56,113 nucleotides of DNA from an uncultured Subdoligranulum sp. (GTDB taxonomy: Bacteria > Bacillota > Clostridia > Oscillospirales > Ruminococcaceae). Positions 1 to 7,633 of this stretch are shown here, piece after piece (position 1 is the stretch's first letter; the number at the start of each line of letters is the position of its first letter). A model generated the notes under the pieces. That model was not told the origin of the DNA and did no database searches. It saw only the letters and a list, made by a program, of their open reading frames with translations. Location of the stretch: NCBI GenBank assembly GCA_904390925.1, contig CAJFMB010000006.1:1-56113 (forward strand), given 5' to 3'. The translations under genes and the position numbers were made by a program.

Positions 1-75
1 GCGACCCGAATCAGGCTCGAACTGACGACCTCTAGCGTGACAGGCTAGCGTTCTAACCAACTGAACTACCGGGCC
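1..75 (-). tRNA. tRNA-Asp (GTC), 3' end cut by the window edge
   Basis: Read on the minus strand, the sequence folds into a full cloverleaf. The acceptor arm GGCCCGG at 69-75 pairs with TCGGGTC near position 1-10. The anticodon loop CCTGTCACG carries GTC, which reads Asp codons, and the T arm contains GTTCGAGCC. The discriminator base is G and the first C of an encoded CCA is position 1; the last two bases lie outside the window. A strong promoter sits 40-70 bases upstream. Confidence 0.96.
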
Positions 76-118
76 ATTTCCCAGCTTTGTAACCGCCGTG
101 GCGGCTGCAACGTTGATT

Positions 119-147
119 ATTATATCCAAGCAAGGGGGAAAAGTCAA
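119..147 (-). promoter_or_regulatory. Promoter of tRNA-Asp
   Basis: On the minus strand TTGACT (142-147) and a perfect TATAAT (119-124) are separated by 17 bases. Transcription would start near 112, about 37 bases before the tRNA. This near-consensus vegetative promoter fits a stable RNA gene. The rest of 76-278 holds no gene I can support. Confidence 0.8.
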
Positions 148-278
148 CCCTTTTTGGAATTTTTTTTCAGAAAAAATCAAAGCCGGGGGAAAACGACGTG
201 AAATCGACGAACACTGCCTGAACCTTTCAGAAAAACAGGCGGCGCATCATTGTCTGTGCCAAAACAATACCGGACGCG

Positions 279-1589
279 TTATTGCTTCGCGTCCAACGGA
301 ACAGCATGGCAATGCTGGCCGTCCCATTCGGTCAGTGTGACAGTAAGAATGTCTCCGGACACGTGTCCCGGGGCACAGACCACCACCGGCAGGTACTGCT
401 TGGTGTATCCGGTGAAGGTGTTGGCGGAAAGCGGCGTTTCCAGCAGCACTTCCGCCTGGCGGCCAGTCATGCCGGCGGCAACCTCGGCGCGCACTTCTTC
501 CACGGCTTGCGTCATCCGGTGACTGCGTGCCTGCTTTTCGTGCTCCGGAATCTGGTCAGGAAAATCAAAAGCCGGGGTCCCTGCGCGGCGGGAATAGGGG
601 AATACATGAACTTTCAAAAACCGCTGTGCCTTGACAAAGGCCATGCTGTCCAGAAAATCCTGCTCGGTTTCGCCGGGGAACCCCACAATCACATCGGTGG
701 TCAGGCTGACATTTTCCGCCCCGAACGCAGTCCGCAGTTTGGTTGCCACCTCGGAATACTGCTCCGCGGTATAGGGCCGGCGCATGGCGCGCAGCGTCTT
801 GCTGGACCCGCTCTGCAGGCTCAGATGAAACTGCGGGCAGAGCTTGGGCATGGCTGCCATGCGGGCAATGTCCCGATCGGACAGCTTGTCCGGGTCCAGG
901 CTGCCCAGACGGATGCGTTCAATACCCTCCACCTGGCTTGCCTTTTCCAGCAGATCTGCCAGACAGGTGCCGGTATCCATGCCGTAGCTGGGCAGACTGA
1001 TGGCCGACAGCACGACTTCCTTATATCCTGCCGCAGCCAGATGGGTAAGTTCCTGCAGAACACTTTCCTCGCTGCGGCTGCGGACCGGGCCCCGTGCCCG
1101 GGGAATGACGCAGTAGGCACATTGCCGGTTGCAGCCGTCCTCCACCTTCACAAAAGCGCGGGTATGCTCGGCAAAGAGCTCGATGGGCAGTTCCTCAAAC
1201 TGTTCGCCCTTGTGATGGGGCTGGATTTCCACAATGCGCTGCTCTTCACCGTCCAGCACTTTGCGCACCAGTTCCGGCAGAATCCGGCGACTGCCGGAAC
1301 CCGTCACCACATCAGCCTCAGCAATTTCGGCGGCCTCTTTGGGAAATGCCTGCGGGTAACAGCCGGTCAGGACCGTCACGGCACCGGGGTTTTCCCGCTT
1401 GGCACGGCGCAGCCATTTGCGGCTTTTCTGGTCGCCGAAATTGGTCACGGTGCAGCTGTTGACAATGTAGACATCCGCCTCCTCGCCGGCAGGCACCACC
1501 GTATAGCCGTTGGCCTCAAACAGCTGGGCCATGGCTCCCGATTCATTCTGATTCACTTTGCAGCCCAGGGTATAAAAGCTGACGCGCAT
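279..1589 (-). CDS. mtaB: tRNA t6A37 methylthiotransferase MtaB
   Basis: The 436-residue protein belongs to the MiaB/MtaB radical-SAM methylthiotransferases, which convert t6A37 to ms2t6A37 in ANN-decoding tRNAs. The N-terminal UPF0004 domain shows Cys in MRVSFYTLGCKVNQ, then NSCTV and TGCYPQ, the three ligands of the auxiliary 4Fe-4S cluster. The radical-SAM motif GCNRQCAYC lies near residue 150. A C-terminal TRAM-like tail ends the protein. The LGCKVNQ signature points to MtaB rather than MiaB. It has its own promoter at 1681-1709 and is divergent from the carboxypeptidase gene. The start has AGGAG 8-10 bases upstream. Confidence 0.93.
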   Translation of the reverse strand: MRVSFYTLGCKVNQNESGAMAQLFEANGYTVVPAGEEADVYIVNSCTVTNFGDQKSRKWLRRAKRENPGAVTVLTGCYPQAFPKEAAEIAEADVVTGSGSRRILPELVRKVLDGEEQRIVEIQPHHKGEQFEELPIELFAEHTRAFVKVEDGCNRQCAYCVIPRARGPVRSRSEESVLQELTHLAAAGYKEVVLSAISLPSYGMDTGTCLADLLEKASQVEGIERIRLGSLDPDKLSDRDIARMAAMPKLCPQFHLSLQSGSSKTLRAMRRPYTAEQYSEVATKLRTAFGAENVSLTTDVIVGFPGETEQDFLDSMAFVKAQRFLKVHVFPYSRRAGTPAFDFPDQIPEHEKQARSHRMTQAVEEVRAEVAAGMTGRQAEVLLETPLSANTFTGYTKQYLPVVVCAPGHVSGDILTVTLTEWDGQHCHAVPLDAKQ

Positions 1590-1680
1590 GCAGGTTCTCC
1601 TATTCTTTTTCTTTTAAGACGATTGCCGCCGGCAGAAAAAGCTTCTGCCAGATGGCAGCCCATTCGAAAAAATTTTCTAT

Positions 1681-1709
1681 ATTATACCTGAACACGCGCC
1701 AAAGCGCAA
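1681..1709 (-). promoter_or_regulatory. Promoter of mtaB
   Basis: On the minus strand TTGCGC (1704-1709) and TATAAT (1681-1686) are spaced by 17 bases. The 85-base leader down to mtaB contains a short hairpin with a GGCAGAA/TTCTGCC stem. Confidence 0.7.
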
Positions 1710-1837
1710 CGCGTTATGGAGGGCATGTCTGTCCTATTTGCCGGTTATCCTGCATAGGCTTACAGCAGAAAAGATTCCCGCCGGATACAGCCGGCGGAAT
1801 GCGGATCAGATTTCCAGACAGGGGAGGCGGCCCGAAC

Positions 1838-3007
1838 ATGAAATTACGGATCCTGGCATTGCTTCTATGCGCGGCAATTCTTGCCCCCGCACTGATACTT
1901 CCGGCTGCGGCACAGAGCATCACACCTGCCACACAGGCAGATTTTGATCTGCCCTGTCAGGCTGCGATTCTGGTGGACCTGGACACGGGGACGGTTCTGT
2001 ACGAAAAAAATGCGGACGAACAGCGTCCCATCGCCTCCATCACCAAGGTCATGACACTGCTGCTGACCTTCCAGGCGCTGGAGGCCGGCAAAGTCTCGCT
2101 CACAGATATTGTGCCGGTCAGTGAGCATGCCTATGGTATGGGCGGCAGCCAGATCTGGCTGGAACCCGGTGAGCAGATGACGCTGAACGATATGCTCAAA
2201 GCCATCTGTATTTCTTCTGCCAATGACGCGGCGGTGGCGGTGGCGGAATATATCGGCGGCAGTGAGGAAGCTTTTGTCCAGCAGATGAACGCCGAGGCCG
2301 CCCGCCTGGGCATGACCAGCACCCACTTTGAAAATGCCTGTGGGCTGGATGAGGCGGGGCACCTTTCCACGGCACGGGATGTGTCGGTGATGAGCCGGGA
2401 AATGCTTTTGCACCACACAGAAATTGCCGATTATTGCACCATCTGGACGGATACCCTGCGGGGCGGCGAGACCCAGCTGGTCAATACCAACAAGCTGTTG
2501 AAAAGCTATCAGGGCATTACCGGCCTCAAGACCGGAACCACCGGTGGGGCAGGCGTCTGCATCTCCGCCAGTGCCGAACGGGACGGCCTTGGCCTGGTGG
2601 CAGTCATTCTGGGATCGCCCAGCGGAAAGGACCGCTTTGAGGCAGCCAGAACACTGCTGGACTACGGTTTTGCCAACTACCAGAGTCTGACGGCACAGCT
2701 GCCGGAAGAAGCACCCGAGACCCTGCCGGTTTTGCGCGGTGCCGAACAGACGGTGGAATTGACCTACACGGCACCTGGCAGTGTGCTGGCTTCCAAAACC
2801 GATGCCACACCGCTGGAGGTGCAGCTCTCACTGCCGGAAAGTGTGGAGGCGCCGGTTACCGCCGGACAAAAAATTGGCAGTGTGACCATCCTGCGCGGTG
2901 GTGAAATGCTGGCAGAATACCCGGTTTCGGCTGCCAATGACGTTGCTGCGCTGAGTTTTGGCCTGTGCTTCCGTCGCCTTGTTGAAGCCTTACTGCTGCA
3001 CGGCTGA
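1838..3007 (+). CDS. dacF: D-alanyl-D-alanine carboxypeptidase, DacF/PBP5 type
   Basis: Low-molecular-weight penicillin-binding protein that trims the terminal D-Ala from peptidoglycan pentapeptides outside the membrane. The 389-residue reading starts at the ATG with GGGGAGG 10 bases upstream and opens with a signal peptide ending near AAA at residues 23-25. All three active-site motifs are present: SITK (Ser67, Lys70), SAN (127-129) and KTGT (231-234). A PBP5-type C-terminal domain follows, and the last 20 residues can form a membrane-anchoring helix. The reading frame stays open for 62 codons upstream, but that stretch has no signal-peptide logic. Family membership is certain; the DacF label over DacA/DacB is an inference. 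Confidence 0.92.
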   Translation: MKLRILALLLCAAILAPALILPAAAQSITPATQADFDLPCQAAILVDLDTGTVLYEKNADEQRPIASITKVMTLLLTFQALEAGKVSLTDIVPVSEHAYGMGGSQIWLEPGEQMTLNDMLKAICISSANDAAVAVAEYIGGSEEAFVQQMNAEAARLGMTSTHFENACGLDEAGHLSTARDVSVMSREMLLHHTEIADYCTIWTDTLRGGETQLVNTNKLLKSYQGITGLKTGTTGGAGVCISASAERDGLGLVAVILGSPSGKDRFEAARTLLDYGFANYQSLTAQLPEEAPETLPVLRGAEQTVELTYTAPGSVLASKTDATPLEVQLSLPESVEAPVTAGQKIGSVTILRGGEMLAEYPVSAANDVAALSFGLCFRRLVEALLLHG

Positions 3008-3046
3008 AATTTTGTGCAAAACTGGTAAAAACAGGACGGGTTTCGC

Positions 3047-3075
3047 TTGACAAAGAACTGTCAAAACGGTATCAT
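3047..3075 (+). promoter_or_regulatory. Promoter of pgi
   Basis: TTGACA (3047-3052) and TATCAT (3070-3075) are separated by 17 bases. Transcription should start near 3082, giving a leader of about 80 bases before pgi. Confidence 0.75.
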
Positions 3076-3164
3076 GGAAGTTAATAAAAGGGAGGCGCCG
3101 GAACCATTCCGGGGTGTTGTCAGGACTGGGCCGCGGCTCCAAAAAGATAAAGGAGGATTCGGCG

Positions 3165-4499
3165 ATGAGTGTCAAGTTCAATGGCAAACATCTGACAAAA
3201 TTTATCCGTCCTGAAGAGTACGACGCAATCTATCCGCAGGTGGAGGCTGCCCATAAGCAGTTGATGGATCACACCGGCCCCGGCAATGATTTCCTGGGCT
3301 GGATGGATCTGCCCAAAACCTACGATAAAGAAGAGTTCGCGCGCATCAAGCAGGCAGCCGAGAAGATCCGTTCGGATTCCGATGTCCTGCTGGTTGCCGG
3401 CATTGGCGGCAGCTATCTGGGCGCGCGTGCAGTGATCGAGGCCTGCCGCGGTGTCTACCATAACGACATCGACGACGGGCCTAAGATCTATTTCTGCGGC
3501 AATACCATTTCGCCCACCTACCTCAATGACATCATCCGTGTCACCAAGGGCAAGCGCTTCTCCATCAATGTGATCTCCAAGTCCGGCACCACCACCGAGA
3601 CGGCTCTGGCTTTCCGTGTACTGCGCAAGCTGCTGGAGGATACCGTCGGACCTGAAGAGGCCAACAAGCGCATTTACGCCACCACCGACCGCTCCAAGGG
3701 CACCTTGAAGCAGCTGGCAGACGCCCAGGGCTGGCCCACCTTCGTGGTGCCTGACGATGTGGGCGGCCGTTACTCGGTGCTGACTGCCGTGGGTCTGCTG
3801 CCCATTGCCTGCGCCGGTATCGATATTGATGCTCTGGTGCAGGGCGCTGCCGATGCCTGCGATGCTTACAGTGTCTGCAGCCCCGACAACGATGCTTACC
3901 GCTATGCCATGACCCGCAACATCCTCTACCGCAAGGGCAAATCGGTGGAGACGCTGGCCTGCTTTGAGCCGGACTTCGCCATGATGAACGAGTGGTACAA
4001 GCAGCTGTTCGGCGAGAGCGAGGGCAAGGACAACAAGGGCCTGATGCCCACCTCCTGCATCTTCTCCACCGACCTGCATTCCATGGGCCAGTTCCTGCAG
4101 GATGGCAGCCGCATCATGTTTGAAACCTATGTGGATGTGAAGAATACCCGCGAGGACTTCTTTATCCCCGAGCTGGAAGGCAACTTTGACGGTCTGAACT
4201 TCCTGGCCAACCAGAATATGAGCATCGTCAACCGCAAGGCAATGGAGGGCACCATTCTGGCCCATACCGACGGCGGCGTTCCTCTGGGCGTCATCGAGGT
4301 GGACAGCCTGGGCGCCTATGATGTGGGCTACCTGATCTACTTCTTCTGGAAAGCCTGCGCCGTGTCCGGTTACCTGCTGTCGGTCAACCCGTTCGACCAG
4401 CCTGGCGTGGAGAGCTACAAGAAGAATATGTTCGCTCTGCTGGGCAAGCCCGGCTATGAGGACCGCAAGGCTGAGCTGGAAGCCAAGCTGCAGGACTGA
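3165..4499 (+). CDS. pgi: Glucose-6-phosphate isomerase
   Basis: Interconverts glucose 6-phosphate and fructose 6-phosphate in glycolysis and gluconeogenesis. The 444-residue length matches the short Firmicute form. Diagnostic stretches include [27 protein letters not shown] (the phosphate-binding SIS motif), [14 protein letters not shown] and the C-terminal [16 protein letters not shown], which contains the catalytic Lys. AGGAGG lies 8 bases before this ATG. A longer in-frame opening at 3114 overlaps the leader and lacks such a site. The gene has its own promoter and is followed by a small P-loop gene. Confidence 0.96.
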   Translation: MSVKFNGKHLTKFIRPEEYDAIYPQVEAAHKQLMDHTGPGNDFLGWMDLPKTYDKEEFARIKQAAEKIRSDSDVLLVAGIGGSYLGARAVIEACRGVYHNDIDDGPKIYFCGNTISPTYLNDIIRVTKGKRFSINVISKSGTTTETALAFRVLRKLLEDTVGPEEANKRIYATTDRSKGTLKQLADAQGWPTFVVPDDVGGRYSVLTAVGLLPIACAGIDIDALVQGAADACDAYSVCSPDNDAYRYAMTRNILYRKGKSVETLACFEPDFAMMNEWYKQLFGESEGKDNKGLMPTSCIFSTDLHSMGQFLQDGSRIMFETYVDVKNTREDFFIPELEGNFDGLNFLANQNMSIVNRKAMEGTILAHTDGGVPLGVIEVDSLGAYDVGYLIYFFWKACAVSGYLLSVNPFDQPGVESYKKNMFALLGKPGYEDRKAELEAKLQD

Positions 4500-4585
4500 T
4501 TTACGTATGAGATCGCGCCGGTTTTCCGCGGCAGACAGAGCAGCGGGAAAAGCGGTGTGAGGAAACCCAAAGGAGGTACCCCCCT

Positions 4586-4993
4586 ATGATTAAGTTGATT
4601 GTTGGACCCAAAGGCGCTGGCAAGACCAAGACGATGATCGATATGATCAACGCTGCTGTCAAAACGACGGAAGGCAACATCGTCGTTATTGAAAAGTCGA
4701 TGAAGCTGACCACCGACATCAACCATGCAGCCCGTCTGCTGGACGTGGACGAGTATCACGTCGAGGGCGCAGATATGCTGTACGGCTTTGTTGCAGGCGT
4801 CCTGGCCGGCAACTATGATATTACCGAGCTGTTCATTGACGGTCTGCTGAAGATTGTGGACCACAATATGGACGCTGCTGCAGCGCTGCTGGCCAAGATC
4901 GACAGCATCACCAACGGTGTGGAGGTCATTGTGACCATCTCCTCTGCCGAGGAGGCACTGCCGGAGAGCATCAAAAAGTATCCCCACGCATAA
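4586..4993 (+). CDS. Small P-loop ATP-binding protein of unknown function
   Basis: A 135-residue protein with a clear Walker A motif, GPKGAGKT, at residues 7-14, directly after the first beta strand. An alternating strand and helix pattern follows, and the last strand VEVIVTISS lies near residues 112-120. It is too short for a full AAA+ or ABC ATPase and I see no second recognised domain. AAAGGAGG precedes the start closely. It lies 86 bases downstream of pgi, probably in the same transcript, and a strong terminator follows it. I do not know its function; a nucleotide-binding switch or sensor is possible. Confidence 0.8.
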   Translation: MIKLIVGPKGAGKTKTMIDMINAAVKTTEGNIVVIEKSMKLTTDINHAARLLDVDEYHVEGADMLYGFVAGVLAGNYDITELFIDGLLKIVDHNMDAAAALLAKIDSITNGVEVIVTISSAEEALPESIKKYPHA

Positions 4994-5016
4994 TTTTACC
5001 AAAGAAAATCCATACA

Positions 5017-5052
5017 ACAGGGGCGGAGCCATCAGGCTCCGCCCCTGTTTTG
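5017..5052 (+). terminator. Rho-independent terminator after the P-loop gene
   Basis: A 14-base-pair GC-rich stem (5017-5030 with 5035-5048), loop ATCA, is followed by TTTTG. It closes the pgi transcript and, read the other way, could also stop the convergent membrane-protein gene. Confidence 0.88.
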
Positions 5053-5076
5053 TACGCTTTGGCAAAATGAAAAGAA

Positions 5077-5577
5077 TCAGCCATACAACGGGATCAGCAT
5101 GGCATAGGGTGCGGTCACAATGGCCAGCACCAGGCAAAGTTTCTTGATGGTGTCCGGCGCCAGCCCGGTTTTGCGGAAACTGATAAAACGGTTGAACCAG
5201 TAAATCAGAAGGCCGGCCAGGATCACGCCAGGCAACGCTGTGAGGGTGGCCCCTGGAAACAGCAGGGGGTTGAAGCCGGAAAGGCTGAGAATGCCGGCGC
5301 CTTCCAACGCGACCAGTCCAAGGTAAAATCCCAGGTTGGCAAGCGCGCCCAGAAGGTCAGAGGCAAACCCCAGCAGCCAGATACGCAAAATTGTTTTTTT
5401 CCAGATCACCCGCTTGTGATCCAGCTTCTGCCAGCGGGCGGCAAGCAGAAGCACAAGACTGTCAATGATAAAATTCCCGGCCAGCATCAGTAAAATCAGG
5501 TGGGAGGGCAGCAGATACAGCAAAAACCAGGTGGGAAACAGAACATTGTAAACCATAACGGAACGGCGCTTTTTCAT
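5077..5577 (-). CDS. Small polytopic membrane protein, unknown function
   Basis: A 166-residue protein with four or five hydrophobic segments: roughly residues 12-45, 65-90, 95-120 and 140-165. There is no motif I recognise. The chosen start has AAGGAGG 6 bases upstream; eight extra in-frame residues could precede it. It has its own promoter at 5643-5671. A TGTCGAAAA sequence, resembling a Spo0A box, lies between that promoter and the start codon. It ends tail-to-tail with the P-loop gene. Confidence 0.75.
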   Translation of the reverse strand: MKKRRSVMVYNVLFPTWFLLYLLPSHLILLMLAGNFIIDSLVLLLAARWQKLDHKRVIWKKTILRIWLLGFASDLLGALANLGFYLGLVALEGAGILSLSGFNPLLFPGATLTALPGVILAGLLIYWFNRFISFRKTGLAPDTIKKLCLVLAIVTAPYAMLIPLYG

Positions 5578-5642
5578 GTGGAGCCTCCTTTCGATAAACA
5601 AACTTCTGCAAACTGTCGAAAATACGTGGATATTGTACCTAT

Positions 5643-5671
5643 ATTATACCAAAGTATATTTTCTCTGTCCA
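5643..5671 (-). promoter_or_regulatory. Promoter of the small membrane protein gene
   Basis: On the minus strand TGGACA (5666-5671) and a perfect TATAAT (5643-5648) are spaced by 17 bases. The start site would be near 5636. The leader contains TGTCGAAAA at 5614-5622 on the plus strand. Confidence 0.72.
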
Positions 5672-5705
5672 CGAATTCCAGGCCGAACGCGGTGTGCAGC
5701 CACTC

Positions 5706-5734
5706 TTGCAAAAGTACTGGAAAGATAGTAGAAT
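5706..5734 (+). promoter_or_regulatory. Candidate promoter of the yicC-remA-gmk operon
   Basis: TTGCAA (5706-5711) and TAGAAT (5729-5734) have a 17-base spacer. A second TATAAT at 5747-5752 lacks a good -35 element. Either could drive the long downstream cluster. Confidence 0.5.
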
Positions 5735-5790
5735 AACATACAACTATATAATCGAATACCTGTGTACACAGACCAATCGGGGGCAACAAT

Positions 5791-6669
5791 ATGATCCTTA
5801 GTATGACAGGCTACGGCCGGGCTCAGCAGTCACGCAGCGGCCGAGATATTACCGTCGAACTGCGAAGCGTCAATTCTCGCTTCCTGGAATACTCTTCCCG
5901 GCTTCCGCGGGCGCTGAACTTTCTGGAAGATCCATTGAAAAAGCTGGTTTCCGCCCGCGTCCACCGCGGCAAGGTGGAACTGTCGCTGACGGTTCAGAAC
6001 ACCCAGGCACCGGACACGGTGGTGACCGTCAACTGGGCACTGGTCAAGGGATACCGGGATGCCATGGTGGCATTGTCGGAAAAGCTGGAGCTGAAAAATG
6101 ACATCACCACCAGCTTCATTGCCAGAATGCCGGACGTGCTGACCCAGACCGCTGCTCCGGTGGATGAGGATGCCCTGTGGAATGACGTACAGGCTGTGGC
6201 CCAGCAGGCGGTGGACGCTTTCCTGGCCATGCGGGCTGCCGAGGGCGACAAACTCAAAACCGATCTGCTCAATCATCTGGATGTGGTCGAGCAGCTGGTG
6301 GGCCGCATTGAGGAAAACAGCGCCGGCCGGGTCAAGGCCTATTCCGACCGGTTGTACGCCCGCTTGCAGGAGCTTCTCGGGGACCGCAATATTGACGAGT
6401 CCCGTCTGGTGACCGAAGCCGCCATCTTTGCCGACAAAACTGCCATTGACGAGGAGACCGTCCGGCTGCACAGTCACATTGCCCAGTACCGCAGCATTCT
6501 TTCCGGGGAAGGCCCGGTGGGACGCAAACTGGATTTTCTGACCCAGGAACTCAACCGGGAAACCAATACCATCGGCTCCAAGTGCCAGGATGTGGACATC
6601 ACCCGGCTGGTGGTGGAACTGAAAAGCGAAATTGAGAAACTGCGTGAGCAGATCCAGAATCTGGAGTAA
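5791..6669 (+). CDS. yicC: YicC/YloC family endoribonuclease
   Basis: A 292-residue member of the YicC family, described as RNA-cleaving proteins in which the N-terminal YicC-like domain is followed by DUF1732. The protein opens with MTGYGRA, the family signature, and has VELRSVNSRFLE near residue 25. The C-terminal DUF1732 region contains LDFLTQELNRETNTIGSK, also diagnostic. It is the first gene of a cluster whose order, yicC then remA then gmk, matches Bacillus subtilis yloC-ylzA-gmk. The start has a GGGGG stretch about 10 bases upstream. Confidence 0.92.
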   Translation: MILSMTGYGRAQQSRSGRDITVELRSVNSRFLEYSSRLPRALNFLEDPLKKLVSARVHRGKVELSLTVQNTQAPDTVVTVNWALVKGYRDAMVALSEKLELKNDITTSFIARMPDVLTQTAAPVDEDALWNDVQAVAQQAVDAFLAMRAAEGDKLKTDLLNHLDVVEQLVGRIEENSAGRVKAYSDRLYARLQELLGDRNIDESRLVTEAAIFADKTAIDEETVRLHSHIAQYRSILSGEGPVGRKLDFLTQELNRETNTIGSKCQDVDITRLVVELKSEIEKLREQIQNLE

Positions 6670-6693
6670 TTTGCCGCACAGAAAGGGCAGACC

Positions 6694-6945
6694 ATGAAAC
6701 TTATCAATATCGGTTTCGGCAACATTGTCAATGCCGACCGGATCATTGCGGTGGTGGCGCCGGATGCGGCGCCCATCAAGCGCATCGTGCAGGACGCACG
6801 GGAAAAGGGCGCATTGATTGACGCCTCCTGCGGCCGCCGGACCCGTGCGGTCATTGTCATGGACTCGGACCACGTGATTCTGTCGGCGGTACAGCCGGAA
6901 ACCATTGCCGGCCGCTCGGACCCTGAAACCGAACCGGCCGGCTGA
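6694..6945 (+). CDS. remA: DUF370/RemA family protein
   Basis: An 83-residue protein that matches Rem[13 protein letters not shown] at the start, then [11 protein letters not shown] and [21 protein letters not shown]. In Bacillus subtilis RemA is a DNA-binding activator of biofilm matrix and osmoprotectant operons and forms large oligomers. Elsewhere the family role is less clear. It lies 24 bases after yicC, in the usual position before gmk. Confidence 0.9.
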   Translation: MKLINIGFGNIVNADRIIAVVAPDAAPIKRIVQDAREKGALIDASCGRRTRAVIVMDSDHVILSAVQPETIAGRSDPETEPAG

Positions 6946-6957
6946 AGATTGCCCCCA

Positions 6958-6987
6958 AAACCGGGCACAGAGGGTTGCGCCCGGTTT
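6958..6987 (+). repeat. Hairpin between remA and gmk
   Basis: A 9-base-pair stem, AAACCGGGC (6958-6966) with GCCCGGTTT (6979-6987), has a 12-base loop and no U tract. It may be a weak attenuator or an RNA-stability element. Confidence 0.55.
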
Positions 6988-7024
6988 CATCCTACAGGAA
7001 ATCAGGAAAGGAACAGGAACCTAC

Positions 7025-7600
7025 ATGCAGGGAGAAAAGTATTTGTTTGTTGTCTCCGGGCCTTCCGGTACCGGCAAGGACACCGTTGTGGCCCAGATGC
7101 TGGCCAACCATCCGGAAATCCACCGCACCATTTCCGCCACCACCCGTTCCATGCGGGAAGGCGAAAAGGATGGCGTCAACTATTATTTTGTCTCAAAGGA
7201 AGAGTTTGAAAACAAGCTTTCCCATGACGAGATTGTGGAACACACCTGCTACTGCGGCAATTATTACGGCACGCTGCGCAGCGAGATCGAGCGCCACATG
7301 CGGGAAAAGACCCCGGTCATTCTGGTCATCGAGGTGGAGGGCGCCGGCAACATCAAGCGCCTTTACCCTGGGGCTACAACGGTGTTTATCCTGCCGCCGA
7401 ATCTGGAGGAGCTGGAACGGCGGCTGCGCGCCCGCGGCACCGAGGACGAGGAGACCATCCAGAAACGTCTGACCCGCGCCCGGACCGAGATTGCCAGCGC
7501 AGCAAACTATGACGAGCATCTGGTGAACGTGGAGGTCGGTCCCTGCGCCGAAAGCCTGTACACCATCATTCAGTATCACATCCAGTACGGCCAGGAGTAA
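7025..7600 (+). CDS. gmk: Guanylate kinase
   Basis: Phosphorylates GMP to GDP. The 191-residue protein has the P-loop GPSGTGKDT near residue 12. GMP-binding residues follow in TTRSMREGEKDGVNYYFVS, and the lid region contains RLRARGTEDEETIQKRL. This start has AGGAAAGGAA about 8-12 bases upstream. The frame is open further upstream but covers the hairpin. In many Firmicutes rpoZ follows gmk; here priA follows after 33 bases at most. Confidence 0.95.
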   Translation: MQGEKYLFVVSGPSGTGKDTVVAQMLANHPEIHRTISATTRSMREGEKDGVNYYFVSKEEFENKLSHDEIVEHTCYCGNYYGTLRSEIERHMREKTPVILVIEVEGAGNIKRLYPGATTVFILPPNLEELERRLRARGTEDEETIQKRLTRARTEIASAANYDEHLVNVEVGPCAESLYTIIQYHIQYGQE

Positions 7601-7633
7601 GCCCGAAAATTGTGGGAAAGGAGGGCGGCGCGT

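Noticed and set aside
282-1691. A 469-codon open frame on the plus strand over mtaB
   Set aside because: The MtaB reading on the minus strand has all cluster cysteines and a promoter; this frame has neither.
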